Source: UBA11164 sp034376725 (GTDB lineage Bacteria; Pseudomonadota; Gammaproteobacteria; Xanthomonadales; Xanthomonadaceae). From it: DNA of 19,897 bases. Shown in pieces: positions 1 to 8,112 of this stretch. The notes under the pieces were generated by a model. That model worked only from the letters and a program-made list of their open reading frames with translations. It was not told the DNA's origin and ran no database searches. The DNA lies in contig JAXMJH010000118.1 of assembly GCA_034376725.1 (NCBI GenBank), positions 1-19,897 of the forward strand, read 5' to 3'. The position numbers and the translations under genes were made by a program. Positions within the stretch are counted from its first letter, which is position 1, and every line of letters starts with the position of its first letter.

Positions 1-236
1 AAGCCGATAGGCAGCCGCGATTCGAACGACCCATCCAGGCACGGGGGCGACGGCCCCCACCACGATGCCGAATATACGTTCGCGTTGATCTCAGCCAGAA
101 AAAACAGCTTGCGGTAGGGGAGGAGTCCATATACGGGCTACTCGCGCGCAAGTTCATCGACTTGAGCATCCGCAGTCGCAACCGGCTGGTGAAAGCCTGG
201 GCGAGTCGACGGCGATACATTCCAGCCCCACAAAGC
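1..236. other. left-edge stretch with no assignable gene
   Basis: No recognisable gene was found here. A plus-strand frame is open from base 1 to a TAG at 115-117 (38 residues, third positions about three-quarters G/C) and could be the 3' end of a gene that starts outside the window. Its predicted residues match no family I know. Minus-strand frames are also open towards base 1, including one with a possible GTG start near 64, so strand and coding status cannot be decided. A short GC hairpin (six base pairs, 43-48 with 53-58, loop GACG) lies at the edge and has no T tract. Confidence 0.3.
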
Positions 237-266
237 GGAACGGCCGACATTGCTGTCGGCCGTTCC
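237..266 (-). terminator. intrinsic terminator of the TonB-dependent receptor gene
   Basis: A perfect 13-bp inverted repeat (237-249 with 254-266) encloses the loop TTGC. It begins 24 bases beyond the receptor stop codon. Read on the minus strand the stem is followed by GC and then a short TTT run. The stem is long and GC-rich but the T tract is weak. Because the stem is perfectly symmetrical it could also stop transcription arriving from the left on the plus strand. Confidence 0.65.
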
Positions 267-290
267 GGTGTTGCGTACTTCGACGGTGGA

Positions 291-3200
291 TCAGAAGCTG
301 TAGCGGAAGCCCAACTGCAAGCGCCAGCGCGATTCGCCGGTGACGTCACGCAGGGTCTGAAGGTCGGGGTTGTTGAAGCGGTAGACGAACTTGCCGCTGG
401 CCGGATCGACGCCGCCGAATTCGACGACACCCAGCTGACGCGGGAAGCCGACCTCCTCGATCAGACCCCAATCGCGGTCGATCAGATTCAGGACGTTCTG
501 AATATCCAGCCAGATTTCCGCCTTGTTGCCCTTGAACAGGCCCGGCAGTTCCTGACTGAAGCGCAGATCGACCTGGTTGGTCCACTTGCTGTCTTCGGAG
601 TTGCGCTCTGCGTTGCCGCCAGCAAACCGGGCCAAACCCGGATTCTGCGCCAGGAAAGCGAAGAAAGCGTCTTCCTCGGCGGCCGAGCCGAACAATACAT
701 CGCCACGACCGCTCGGGACGTACAACAGATCGTTGATGATGCCATCGCCGTTGGCGTCGTTGTCGAACGTCCAGCTGAACGGCACACCGCTGCGGCCTTC
801 GTAGAACAGACCGATTTCGGTCTTGTAGTCGTTGAACACCGGCACCCGGTAGCTGACGGCAGCGGTGATGCGGTCGCGGATGGCCGAGTTGGAGCGGCCA
901 GCGACGATGTCGTTCGGGTTGACGTTGGCGACGTTGGAGAAGTTGGAGATCGCGCGGCTGGAAGTCAGCGGGCTGACTTCGGTGGCGTCTGTATAGGTGT
1001 AGGCCAGCTGCCAGAACCAGCGTTCGGACATGGGCTTCTGCAGGCTCAGGGTGAAGCTCTCGCCACCGCCCTTGCCGGTGCTTTCCGCCAGCACGACATC
1101 ACGGAACCCGGCGGTGGCATTGGCGCGGCTCTGCCCGGCCGAACTACCGCCGCGGAACTGGCCGGCCTGGTTCCAGTTGGCCGGGTTCAGCGCATCCGGA
1201 CGCCAGAACAACTGCCGACCATCCGGACCGAACCCGGTCGGGGTGCCCAGGTTGAGGTGCTGGTAGGCGATGCCCTCCTTGACCTCGGTGATGATGACTT
1301 CGGCCGAGGCCACCAAGCCCCACCACGGCAGCTCGTGGTCGAGGGCAAGATTGGCCTTCCACACCGAGGGCTGCTGCAGATCCGACGAAATCAGATCGAC
1401 ATCAGCCGCCGGCTGACCGCCAACGGCAAATTGCGGCTGATTGTCCGGATCCGGTTCGAAGGTCGGTCGGTTGGCCGGGCAGCCGGCCAGACCAGCGGTA
1501 CCGCAACCGAACACGGTGATCTTCAGGCCATCGTTGGAGAACGGATTGGCCAGCCAGACATTGGCGGCGGCACCCTGGAACAGGCCGAAACCACCGCGCA
1601 ATTGTGTGCTGCGTTCGGTATCGAAGTTGTAGTTGAAGCCGAAGCGCGGCTGGAACAGTTCGTTGCCGTCGATGGTGGCGTCATTTCGGACGCCGAAGGC
1701 GTTGAAGAAGTTCTGATTGAAGCCGGGGCGACCGCCCACGTCCGGGATGTCGACGCGCACACCGCCGACCACGCTCAGATTGTCGGTCATCTGCCAGGTG
1801 TCTTGCAGGAAGAAGCCGTAGTTCTTGAGGGAGAAGTCGGCAGCAGCATCGTTGATGTCAGCGCCGTTGGCCTGTCGGAATGTGAATTCCCGGAACACGC
1901 CATTACGGAAGTCGTTGATGTTGTTGAATCGATAGTTACCGAAGCTGGATTCGACGAACAGGTTGAAGATGTCGTTGTCTTCATAATCGACGCCGAACCG
2001 GATGGTGTGATCGCCGGCGTAATAGTCGCCCTGGAAGAAGATGTTCAGGGTCTCGGTGCCCAGTACGTTGGCGTGACGGAACTGCTCGGTGCCCAGTCGG
2101 ACCGACTGACCGCCGAAGTCCACGCGCACGGTCGGCAGCCGCGACTGGTTGAGCGGGACCGAGTCGAAATCGCGGAACGAGACTTTCAGTTCAGTAGCGA
2201 AGTTGTCGGTCCAGTCGGAGTAGAGCTGGCCGACGAAGCTTTCGATCAAGTTGTTCTGGGTGTACCAGTGCGAAGACAGCGACAGGGTGTTGTTGTTGAT
2301 GTTGGGGAGAACGACCGTGTCTTCCTCGGTGCGGGTGTAGCGGAAGCTGGCGCGCTGGAAGTCGGTGATATTCCAGTCGAGCTTCACCAGGAAATCTTCC
2401 ACCTCGGTATTGAGGCCTGGAACATTTCCGAAACCGCCCGCATCGAAGCCCCAGACGCTCTGGGAGATATTGATGATCTCGTCAAGATTGGCCTGGGTGA
2501 TGTTGCTGACGATGTTGCTTGCATTGCTGCCGACCGGGCCGAAGTCCGGACCTGGCGCCTTGCGCTTGAAGTTTTCGTAGTTGACCAGGAAGAACAGCTT
2601 GTCCTTGATCAGCGGGCCGCTGAAGGTGCCGCCATAGGTGGTCTCGTCCTGGAACCCGGCAAACGGGGTGTTGTTGACGCCGTCGCCAACCATCGAGTCA
2701 TCACGGTAGACGAACACGCCGCTGCCCTTGAACTCGTTGGTACCGGACTTGGTCACCGCGTTGATGTTGGCGCCGGTGTAGCGAGTCTGGGTGACATCGT
2801 AGTTGGCGATATTGACCTGCACTTCCTCGATGGCGTCGATCGAGATCGGCTGCTTGGCGGTCGGCAGGTTGTTGGCGGCCAGTCCGAAGGTGTCGTTGAT
2901 GCTGGTGCCGTCGATGGTGATCGAGTTGAACCGGACATTCTGGCCCAGGGCCGCGATTTCGCCGCGCTGCTTGTCGGTCTGGCTCAACCGCGGATCGAGC
3001 CGCGCGTAGTCCTGAAGATTGCGCTGAATCGAGGGAAATGCCTCGATCTGCTCACGAGCGATATTGGTACCGGTGCCGATCTTCTCCGGAGTGAACAGGC
3101 GGGACTGTGCCGAGGCGATCACTTCGATCGCATCGAGCTGAGGCGCCATCGAGCGCAGTTCGGCGTTCACCTGCGAGACTTCAGCGAGCAGGGCATAGAC

Positions 3201-3497
3201 GTCTTCCCTGGCAACCGACTGGAATCCGTCCTTGCTGATCGTCACGGTATACGGGCCACCGACGCGCAGACCACGGGCATTCCAGCGACCATTGTTATCG
3301 GCCGTGGCACGACTGACCGTGCCGGACTCGGTGTGAACCACGGTGACCTGGGCACCGGACAGTGGCGCACCGGATTCATCGACGATGCGGCCGGTCAGGG
3401 CGGCAGCGGTGCTCTGTGCGAACGTTGGAGCAGAGGCCAGCGCCAGAGCGAGCCCAATGGCAAGACGGGACAAACGGACGGAATTTCGGTTTCTCAT
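291..3497 (-). CDS. TonB-dependent outer-membrane receptor, Oar-like
   Basis: A 1068-residue outer-membrane receptor that takes up an unidentified substrate using TonB energy. From the ATG at 3497 the N-terminus is basic (MRNRNSVRLSRL) then hydrophobic, with a likely signal peptidase site after AFA-type residues (PTFAQ) near residue 28. Next comes a carboxypeptidase-regulatory-like beta-sandwich (about 33-110, from TGRIVDESGAPLSGAQV), then a plug domain with the phrases TIDGTSINDTFG and AVTKSGTNEFKG, then a long beta-barrel rich in Asn, Phe and Tyr. The chain ends in Phe (FRYSF), as outer-membrane barrels do. A GTG ten codons upstream (3527) is in frame, but it would put a hydrophilic extension before the signal peptide, so I prefer the ATG. 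Length and domain order fit the Oar family. No TonB, ExbB or substrate enzymes lie next to it, so the ligand cannot be inferred. Confidence 0.9.
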   Translation of the reverse strand: MRNRNSVRLSRLAIGLALALASAPTFAQSTAAALTGRIVDESGAPLSGAQVTVVHTESGTVSRATADNNGRWNARGLRVGGPYTVTISKDGFQSVAREDVYALLAEVSQVNAELRSMAPQLDAIEVIASAQSRLFTPEKIGTGTNIAREQIEAFPSIQRNLQDYARLDPRLSQTDKQRGEIAALGQNVRFNSITIDGTSINDTFGLAANNLPTAKQPISIDAIEEVQVNIANYDVTQTRYTGANINAVTKSGTNEFKGSGVFVYRDDSMVGDGVNNTPFAGFQDETTYGGTFSGPLIKDKLFFLVNYENFKRKAPGPDFGPVGSNASNIVSNITQANLDEIINISQSVWGFDAGGFGNVPGLNTEVEDFLVKLDWNITDFQRASFRYTRTEEDTVVLPNINNNTLSLSSHWYTQNNLIESFVGQLYSDWTDNFATELKVSFRDFDSVPLNQSRLPTVRVDFGGQSVRLGTEQFRHANVLGTETLNIFFQGDYYAGDHTIRFGVDYEDNDIFNLFVESSFGNYRFNNINDFRNGVFREFTFRQANGADINDAAADFSLKNYGFFLQDTWQMTDNLSVVGGVRVDIPDVGGRPGFNQNFFNAFGVRNDATIDGNELFQPRFGFNYNFDTERSTQLRGGFGLFQGAAANVWLANPFSNDGLKITVFGCGTAGLAGCPANRPTFEPDPDNQPQFAVGGQPAADVDLISSDLQQPSVWKANLALDHELPWWGLVASAEVIITEVKEGIAYQHLNLGTPTGFGPDGRQLFWRPDALNPANWNQAGQFRGGSSAGQSRANATAGFRDVVLAESTGKGGGESFTLSLQKPMSERWFWQLAYTYTDATEVSPLTSSRAISNFSNVANVNPNDIVAGRSNSAIRDRITAAVSYRVPVFNDYKTEIGLFYEGRSGVPFSWTFDNDANGDGIINDLLYVPSGRGDVLFGSAAEEDAFFAFLAQNPGLARFAGGNAERNSEDSKWTNQVDLRFSQELPGLFKGNKAEIWLDIQNVLNLIDRDWGLIEEVGFPRQLGVVEFGGVDPASGKFVYRFNNPDLQTLRDVTGESRWRLQLGFRYSF

Positions 3498-3527
3498 CGT
3501 AGAGGACCCTTTGGAATGGGTGCGCAC

Positions 3528-3859
3528 TGCCTCACGGGAACCACACTAGACCCGATGGCAACGACACAGCGCGCAGGACGGTGTTGAATCGCGGATTTCC
3601 CTAACAACAGGCCTCCCAGGCCCGGTCGTTAACTGGTATTTAACACCTTATCAACGGTATGTGACAAGTTTCTTGCGATTTTTGGACAGCATTCAGACTT
3701 GCACGGGTCAGCAGCCGGCTGCGTTTCAGCCGGGAGGCTCGACATAAACGGTATCTCTCGGTCGGGGGTCGTCGCCGGCTGCGGTCGCAGCTGGCGCGGT
3801 ACGGGCATCAGCCCAGGCTCGATCCGGGCCGGGCCATCGCAAACAACTCGTTGATTTTA
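3528..3859. other. intergenic leader and promoter region of the receptor gene
   Basis: This 332-base gap lies between the receptor and the acyltransferase, both on the minus strand. It is noticeably more AT-rich than its surroundings at 3630-3690. It holds a candidate minus-strand promoter (3638-3667), small hairpins at 3610-3622 (GGCCT with AGGCC) and at 3715-3733 (CCGGCTG with CAGCCGG, loop CGTTT), and a tandem TAATAA stop and A/T-rich tail of the acyltransferase at 3850-3870. No convincing gene is present on either strand. A short minus-strand open frame downstream of the acyltransferase has no recognisable product or ribosome site. Confidence 0.5.
3638..3667 (-). promoter_or_regulatory. 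candidate sigma-70 promoter for the receptor gene
   Basis: On the minus strand, TTGTCA (3662-3667; five of six to TTGACA) and TTAAAT (3638-3643; four of six to TATAAT) are separated by 18 bases within the only AT-rich patch of the gap. Transcription would start near 3631, giving a leader of roughly 130 bases before the ATG at 3497. A second pairing using TTGATA nearby is also possible. The call rests on consensus matching only. Confidence 0.4.
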
Positions 3860-5605
3860 TTATTTTTGATCGGTCGTTTGCGCAGACAGGCCACGCGGGC
3901 CGGCCAGATAGCGGACTTTCTTGCTTGCCTTGATCCGGGTCAGGTCCAGGCACACCAGCCCGTCGACGCAGTGTCCAAACGCCGGATCCACGCCAAATGC
4001 CAGGAACCGCACGCCATCCGGCTCGCAGACGTCGGCATACTGTTTGTAGAGCATCGGCAGGGATGCGCCGAGGGTAGCCAGTTGCCGCTTGAGTTCAATC
4101 AGCCCGGCCCGGACATCGAGCCCCTTCCAGAGTTCGGCCGCGCGCAGGGCGACCGCCGGATCCACCCGATAGGGATTGCGCGCGCTGGCCAGACCCTCTG
4201 AGTCGCCGTAGTAATGCTGATGAAAGTGGACGATCCACGAGCGGGCCACTTCGCCAAGGCTTACCGAAAGGCTGACCGGGCCAATCAGGTAGCGAACCTC
4301 GGGGTACGCCCGCAAGTAGGCGCCAATGCCCTGCCAGAGATAGTCCAGACTGCGCCCGCCCTGATAGTCCGGATGGACGAAACTGCGACCCAGCTCGACC
4401 GCCGACCGGAGCAGGCTGGTCGCGCGAGGCGAATAATCGAACAGGCTGGCCGAGTACAGCCCATCGCGGCCGCGCTCCGAAAGGATGCGTCGCGCCTCGC
4501 CCAGGCGATAGGCGCCGGCGATGGTGGACGCCGAGTCATCCCACAGCACCACATGCCGATACCAGGCGTCGTAGCGGTCGAGGTCGCGGCGCAGGCCGGT
4601 ACCCTCGGCCACGCGGCGAAAGGTCAGCTCGCGCAGCCGGCCGATCTCGCGCAGCGCCGCGTCGTCGGTAGTCGGATCGAGCAGAACGATGTGCTGGCCG
4701 TCGCTGGTCTTGCCCAGATTGCGAGCGGACTGCAAGGCGCTGCGCACTGCAGCCGGGCTCTCCGAATGGGCAATGGCGCTGGAAGTAGCGAACATCGGTG
4801 GCTTGCGTTTGCCGAGCCGGTAGACATGAGCCCGCATGCGCTGCGCGACCAGGCGATCATCCAGCGCGCTGGAGAACAGGGCCCCGGTGTCGACCGTCCC
4901 GCCGACGGTGATGGTGATGTGCGAGCGGTCCCTGCCGAACATCTCCCTGGGCAGCATCAGAGTGGCAAGCGGCTTCGCCAGCATCGATACGCCGTAGAAC
5001 GTCGACGAATTGCGCGCCGCGATGTGGATCGGCAGGACTGCGGCACCGCTTTTGCGGGCGAACCTCAGGAATCCCTCCGACCAGCGACCATCGCGGATTC
5101 CGCTCGGACTGAGCCGGCTGACCTCACCGGCCGGGAAGACGATCAACGCTTCTTCCCGATCCAGGGCCCGATACGCCTCGCGCACCTGACGACCGCCGCC
5201 GCCGAACACATCGCACGGCACCAGCAGCGGCGCCAGTCCGCGCAGCTGCATCAGCACCTGATTGGCGAGAATCTTCACGTCGCGCCGGACCGAGCCGACC
5301 AATTGCAGCAGCGCCAGTGCGTCGATCGCGCCCAGCGGATGATTGGACACGATCAGCAACCGGCCCTCGGCCGGGATGTTCTCCAGGTCGGTCAGGGCGA
5401 CCCGGTAGCGGGCATCCAGACACTTGAGCGCGCAATCGACGTAGTCGAAGCCGACCCGCCCATCCAGATTGGCCAGCAGGCGGTTGAGCGGTTCCTCGCC
5501 GACCATTTGCCGCAACAGGCCCACGACCGGCCTGCCGATCACCTGGCCGGGCCCTTCGGCCAATTGGGGAAAGCGGCTATAGAAGCTTTCTTTGACGTCG
5601 ATCAT
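3860..5605 (-). CDS. bifunctional acyltransferase, OlsF-like (PlsC domain + GNAT domain)
   Basis: A 581-residue protein with two acyltransferase domains. The N-terminal half is PlsC-like: NHPLGAID at 88-95 supplies the His and Asp of the acyltransferase motif with five intervening residues rather than the usual four, and FPAGEVSR at 157-164 is the glycerol-phosphate-binding-type block (canonically FPEGTRS). The C-terminal half (about 310-530) resembles GNAT/COG3176 N-acyltransferases, with ELTFRRVAEGTG, AGAYRLGEA and RSFVHPDYQGG. This order matches OlsF, in which the C-terminal domain N-acylates ornithine and the N-terminal domain O-acylates the product, giving phosphorus-free ornithine lipids at the inner membrane. 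That function is inferred from architecture; the acyl acceptor could be another amino acid. A ribosome site (AAGGGA) lies about ten bases before the ATG. The gene sits 73 bases after yhgN on the same strand, so it may be co-transcribed or have its own weak promoter. It ends in tandem TAATAA. Confidence 0.82.
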   Translation of the reverse strand: MIDVKESFYSRFPQLAEGPGQVIGRPVVGLLRQMVGEEPLNRLLANLDGRVGFDYVDCALKCLDARYRVALTDLENIPAEGRLLIVSNHPLGAIDALALLQLVGSVRRDVKILANQVLMQLRGLAPLLVPCDVFGGGGRQVREAYRALDREEALIVFPAGEVSRLSPSGIRDGRWSEGFLRFARKSGAAVLPIHIAARNSSTFYGVSMLAKPLATLMLPREMFGRDRSHITITVGGTVDTGALFSSALDDRLVAQRMRAHVYRLGKRKPPMFATSSAIAHSESPAAVRSALQSARNLGKTSDGQHIVLLDPTTDDAALREIGRLRELTFRRVAEGTGLRRDLDRYDAWYRHVVLWDDSASTIAGAYRLGEARRILSERGRDGLYSASLFDYSPRATSLLRSAVELGRSFVHPDYQGGRSLDYLWQGIGAYLRAYPEVRYLIGPVSLSVSLGEVARSWIVHFHQHYYGDSEGLASARNPYRVDPAVALRAAELWKGLDVRAGLIELKRQLATLGASLPMLYKQYADVCEPDGVRFLAFGVDPAFGHCVDGLVCLDLTRIKASKKVRYLAGPRGLSAQTTDQK

Positions 5606-5678
5606 CGGCCCGGCTTCCCTTCACGATTACTGCATAACAGTTTCGGGTTGCAATCTGAATCCTGGATGACAGACCGTG

Positions 5679-6275
5679 CTAGAGGCCGGAAGTGCCCAGA
5701 TAGGTGGTCAACCCGTCGAGCAGCATCTGCACGGAAATCGCCACCAGCAGCATGCCCATCAAGCGTTCGATCGCCAGCAGCGCCCGGATGCCGAGCATCC
5801 GGTACAGCCGGAAGGCGCCGAACAACAGGACCGCAGTCGCCAGCCAGGCCAGAAACAGGGCCAGACTCCAGTCGGCCAGCCGACCCGGCTCGGAGCTGGC
5901 CAGCAACATCACCGCCGCCATCCCCGACGGCCCGGCGACCAGGGGAATGGCCATCGGCACGATGAACGGCTCGCCCTCCGGCAATTCGCCCATGAGACCC
6001 TGGGCCGAAGGAAAAATCATCCGCAAGCCGATGATGAACAGGATGATGCCCCCGGCGATGCTGATCGACTCCTGTCTCAGGTGCATGAACTCCAAAAGAT
6101 ATTTTCCGCCGAACAGAAATCCCATCAGGACAGCCAGCGCGATCAGCAGCTCGCGGGCCAGCACACGGTAGCGCCGCTCCGGTGGCAATGGCCTGAGCAG
6201 GCTCAGGAAAATCGGGATATTGCCGAGCGGATCGAGGATCAAAAACAGCAGCAGGGCCGCCGACAGGGTGGTCAT
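5679..6275 (-). CDS. yhgN: MarC/NAAT family inner-membrane protein, YhgN type
   Basis: A 198-residue integral membrane protein with about six hydrophobic segments. It is very close in pattern to E. coli YhgN (197 residues): LLFLILDPLGNIPIFLS near the N-terminus, RELLIALAVLMGFLFGGK, SIAGGIILFIIG, MIFPSAQG, EPFIVPMAIPLVAGPSG and ERLMGMLLVAISVQM. Despite the family label NAAT or multiple-antibiotic-resistance, the transport substrate of YhgN proteins is not established. The ATG at 6275 is chosen because it overlaps the stop of the upstream reductase (ATGA), which implies translational coupling, and because it gives the family length. The open frame extends upstream but that part is only the shadow of the reductase gene. 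Confidence 0.88.
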   Translation of the reverse strand: MTTLSAALLLFLILDPLGNIPIFLSLLRPLPPERRYRVLARELLIALAVLMGFLFGGKYLLEFMHLRQESISIAGGIILFIIGLRMIFPSAQGLMGELPEGEPFIVPMAIPLVAGPSGMAAVMLLASSEPGRLADWSLALFLAWLATAVLLFGAFRLYRMLGIRALLAIERLMGMLLVAISVQMLLDGLTTYLGTSGL

Positions 6276-7027
6276 TGCTTGGGCCCTGGCGCCCAGATCC
6301 GACCGCGCTGATCGATGCCGGCCGGCGACAGCAGGTGGACCATCGCCGGCGCGTAGGCCGCCGGCTCCGGCCATTGACCGGCGTCCTCGCCGAACCAGGC
6401 GCGGCCGCGCAGTCGGGTGCGCATCGGGCCGGGACGCAGCGCGCTGACCCGCACCGTGCTGTTTTCCAGCTCGGCGGCGGCGATTTCCAGCAGCCCTTCC
6501 AGGCCGCGCACCGCGATGCCGTATCCGCCCCAATAGGCGCGGCTGGTCTTCGCCGGGTCATCGATGACGAACACCAACGCGCTGTCGGCGCTGCGCCGCA
6601 GCAGCGGAAGGCAAGCCTGCGAGAGCAGCCAGGCCGCCGAGAGATTGACGTGCAGCGGGCGCAGGAAGTCCTCGGGCGGGGTCTGTTCGAGCCCTGACAG
6701 ACCCTGAAAACTCGCCGCGCAGTGGCAGATGCCGTCCAGCCGGCCGTAGTTCGCCTCGATGCGCGATGCCAGTTCGGCAAAGTCATCGGGGCTGGCGCCG
6801 GCCATGTCGAGCGGATAGATCGCCGGCGCTGCGCCCTGCGCTTCGATCTGGTCGTAGAGCCGCTGAAGCTTGGGGACGCGGTGACCCAGCAGGATTGGCA
6901 GGCCACCCGCCTGGGCGACTGCCATCGCCGTCGCCGAACCCAGACCGCCGGCCGCGCCGGTGATCAGCACCACCCGCCCGGACAGCAGAGCCGGATCGGG
7001 CGGTAACGCGGGTGCGGCTTCGGTCAC
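6272..7027 (-). CDS. YciK-like short-chain dehydrogenase/reductase with non-canonical active site
   Basis: A 251-residue SDR-fold protein most like E. coli YciK. The cofactor motif TGAAGGLG near residue 24 is intact, as are HCAAS (the NNAG-equivalent) and the C-terminal ALRPGPMRT segment. The active site is unusual. Where classical SDRs have a catalytic Ser this protein reads VFVIDDPAK, and the YxxxK pair reads YGIAV, so the Tyr is kept but the Lys is Val (GTG codon, bases checked). Oxidoreductase activity by the usual Ser-Tyr-Lys mechanism is therefore doubtful, and its substrate is unknown even in canonical YciK. It starts with GTG at 7027, overlapping the glutaredoxin stop (GTGA), and its own stop overlaps the yhgN start, so it is the middle gene of a coupled three-gene operon. 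Confidence 0.82.
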   Translation of the reverse strand: MTEAAPALPPDPALLSGRVVLITGAAGGLGSATAMAVAQAGGLPILLGHRVPKLQRLYDQIEAQGAAPAIYPLDMAGASPDDFAELASRIEANYGRLDGICHCAASFQGLSGLEQTPPEDFLRPLHVNLSAAWLLSQACLPLLRRSADSALVFVIDDPAKTSRAYWGGYGIAVRGLEGLLEIAAAELENSTVRVSALRPGPMRTRLRGRAWFGEDAGQWPEPAAYAPAMVHLLSPAGIDQRGRIWAPGPKQ

Positions 7028-7359
7028 CGGGCGTCCTCGCCCACGTTGCCGACCTCGGCCACCAAGCGGGCCAGCTCACCGCTTTCAAGCAGCTCCAGGG
7101 TGATGTCGCAGCCACCGATCAACTCGCCCTGAACGAACAACTGCGGAAAGGTGGGCCAGTTCGAATAGTGCGGCAGGCCGGCGCGGATCAGCGGGTCGGC
7201 AAGCACATTGACATGGTGGAAGTTCTTGCAGTTTGCGGCTCGCAGCGCCTCCACAGTCCGGCTGGAGAATCCGCACATGGGAAACTGCGGAGTCCCCTTC
7301 ATGAACAGCACCACTGGGTGCTGCTGTACGATCTGCTGGATCATTTCTGATGCGCTCAT
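7024..7359 (-). CDS. grxD: Grx4-type monothiol glutaredoxin (CGFS)
   Basis: A 111-residue glutaredoxin of the monothiol CGFS class, which binds [2Fe-2S] with glutathione and passes clusters to client proteins (often with BolA partners) in the cytoplasm. Seen in the sequence: MKGTPQFPMCGFS with the active-site CGFS at 29-32, SNWPTFPQLFV (the TVP-like glutathione-binding loop) and GELIGGCDI near the C-terminus. The length matches E. coli GrxD (115). Start choice: the frame remains open upstream to 7407, but the ATG at 7359 has AGGA nine bases before it and leaves no extra N-terminal tail; an ATG at 7368 is too close to that AGGA. It is first in an operon with the reductase and yhgN and is divergent from sodB. 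Confidence 0.93.
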   Translation of the reverse strand: MSASEMIQQIVQQHPVVLFMKGTPQFPMCGFSSRTVEALRAANCKNFHHVNVLADPLIRAGLPHYSNWPTFPQLFVQGELIGGCDITLELLESGELARLVAEVGNVGEDAR

Positions 7360-7368
7360 GGCATTCAT

Positions 7369-7372
7369 TCCT
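7369..7372 (-). promoter_or_regulatory. ribosome binding site deciding the grxD start
   Basis: AGGA on the minus strand lies nine bases upstream of the ATG at 7359 and only one base in front of the ATG at 7368, favouring the shorter protein. Confidence 0.5.
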
Positions 7373-7512
7373 GGTAAGTAGGTGTTCGCCTGCCCGCAAT
7401 TGCTCACGCGGTCGACACGGAAGGCAGGCGACGACGGGTTAGAATTGTAAGCCCTCCGGCGGACTTCGGCTGCGCGCCGCCGCCATCACCCCACCTCGAC
7501 GGAGATCTGCAC
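7373..7512. promoter_or_regulatory. divergent promoter region between grxD and sodB
   Basis: Both neighbouring genes must be transcribed outward from here. Near the centre, TAGAAT (7440-7445, plus) and TACAAT (7444-7449, read on the minus strand) each match a -10 element at five of six positions and overlap face to face. No good -35 element is seen at the expected distance for either, which suggests activator-dependent promoters, or chance. I see no clear Fur, OxyR or IscR operator by eye. The sodB ribosome site GGAGA is at 7501-7505, seven bases before the ATG. Confidence 0.35.
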
Positions 7513-8091
7513 ATGGCTATCGAACTTCCCGCACTGCCCTATGCCCGCGACGCGCTGGAACCGCATATTTCCGCGGAAACCATCGATTTCCACTACGGCA
7601 AGCATCACCAGACCTATGTGACCAACCTCAACAAACTCATCGAGGGCACCGAGTTTGCCGATCAGGACCTGGAAACCATCGTCCACAAGTCGCAGGGCGG
7701 CATGTTCAACAATGCGGCCCAGATCTGGAATCACACGTTCTACTGGAACTGCCTCAAGCCCAATGGCGGCGGCGAGCCCAGCGGCAAGCTGGCCGAAGCC
7801 ATCGACAAGGCGTTCGGCTCGTTTTCGCAGTTCAAGGAGCAGTTCAGCCAGACCGCCATCACCACCTTCGGGTCCGGCTGGGCGTGGCTGGTACAGCGCG
7901 AGGATGGCTCGCTCGGACTGGTCAGCACCTCCAATGCCGCTACCCCGTTGACCGGGCCGGATACGCCGCTGCTGACCTGCGATGTCTGGGAGCACGCCTA
8001 CTACATCGACTACCGCAATGCCCGGCCCAAATACCTGGAAGCATTCTGGAATCTGGTCGACTGGGATGCCGTTGCCACCCGTCTGCGCTGA
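7513..8091 (+). CDS. sodB: superoxide dismutase, iron type
   Basis: A 192-residue cytoplasmic superoxide dismutase that converts superoxide to oxygen and hydrogen peroxide. All four metal ligands are visible: H27 (in HYGKHH), H74 (in WNHTFYW), D157 and H161 (in DVWEHAYYIDYRN). The second-sphere Gln is at position 70, in NNAAQ, the position used by iron enzymes; manganese enzymes place it in the C-terminal domain. The end (NARPKYLEAFWNLVDW) is typical of SodB. No signal peptide. The ATG has GGAGA seven bases upstream. It is followed 21 bases later by an iron-transport-type ATPase, and it is divergent from the Fe-S glutaredoxin operon. Confidence 0.97.
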   Translation: MAIELPALPYARDALEPHISAETIDFHYGKHHQTYVTNLNKLIEGTEFADQDLETIVHKSQGGMFNNAAQIWNHTFYWNCLKPNGGGEPSGKLAEAIDKAFGSFSQFKEQFSQTAITTFGSGWAWLVQREDGSLGLVSTSNAATPLTGPDTPLLTCDVWEHAYYIDYRNARPKYLEAFWNLVDWDAVATRLR

Positions 8092-8112
8092 TTCGGCACC
8101 CGTTCCGGCATC

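Noticed and set aside
1..60. A tRNA-like T-loop string (GTTCGAATC on the minus strand)
   Set aside because: The flanking bases do not form a five-pair T stem and no anticodon or D arm can be folded around it.
162..3587. An uninterrupted 1141-codon plus-strand frame opposite the TonB-dependent receptor
   Set aside because: Its predicted protein has no recognisable domain and it mirrors the receptor gene, which has a signal peptide, plug, barrel and C-terminal Phe. Long antisense frames are expected in GC-rich genes.
4214..5965. A 583-codon plus-strand frame across the acyltransferase and yhgN
   Set aside because: Low-complexity, Gln/Arg/Ala-rich product crossing two clear minus-strand genes; a shadow frame.
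5602..6906. A 434-codon minus-strand frame spanning the reductase and yhgN
   Set aside because: The product is Arg/Pro-rich without motifs, while the other frames give recognisable SDR and MarC proteins with a coupled junction.
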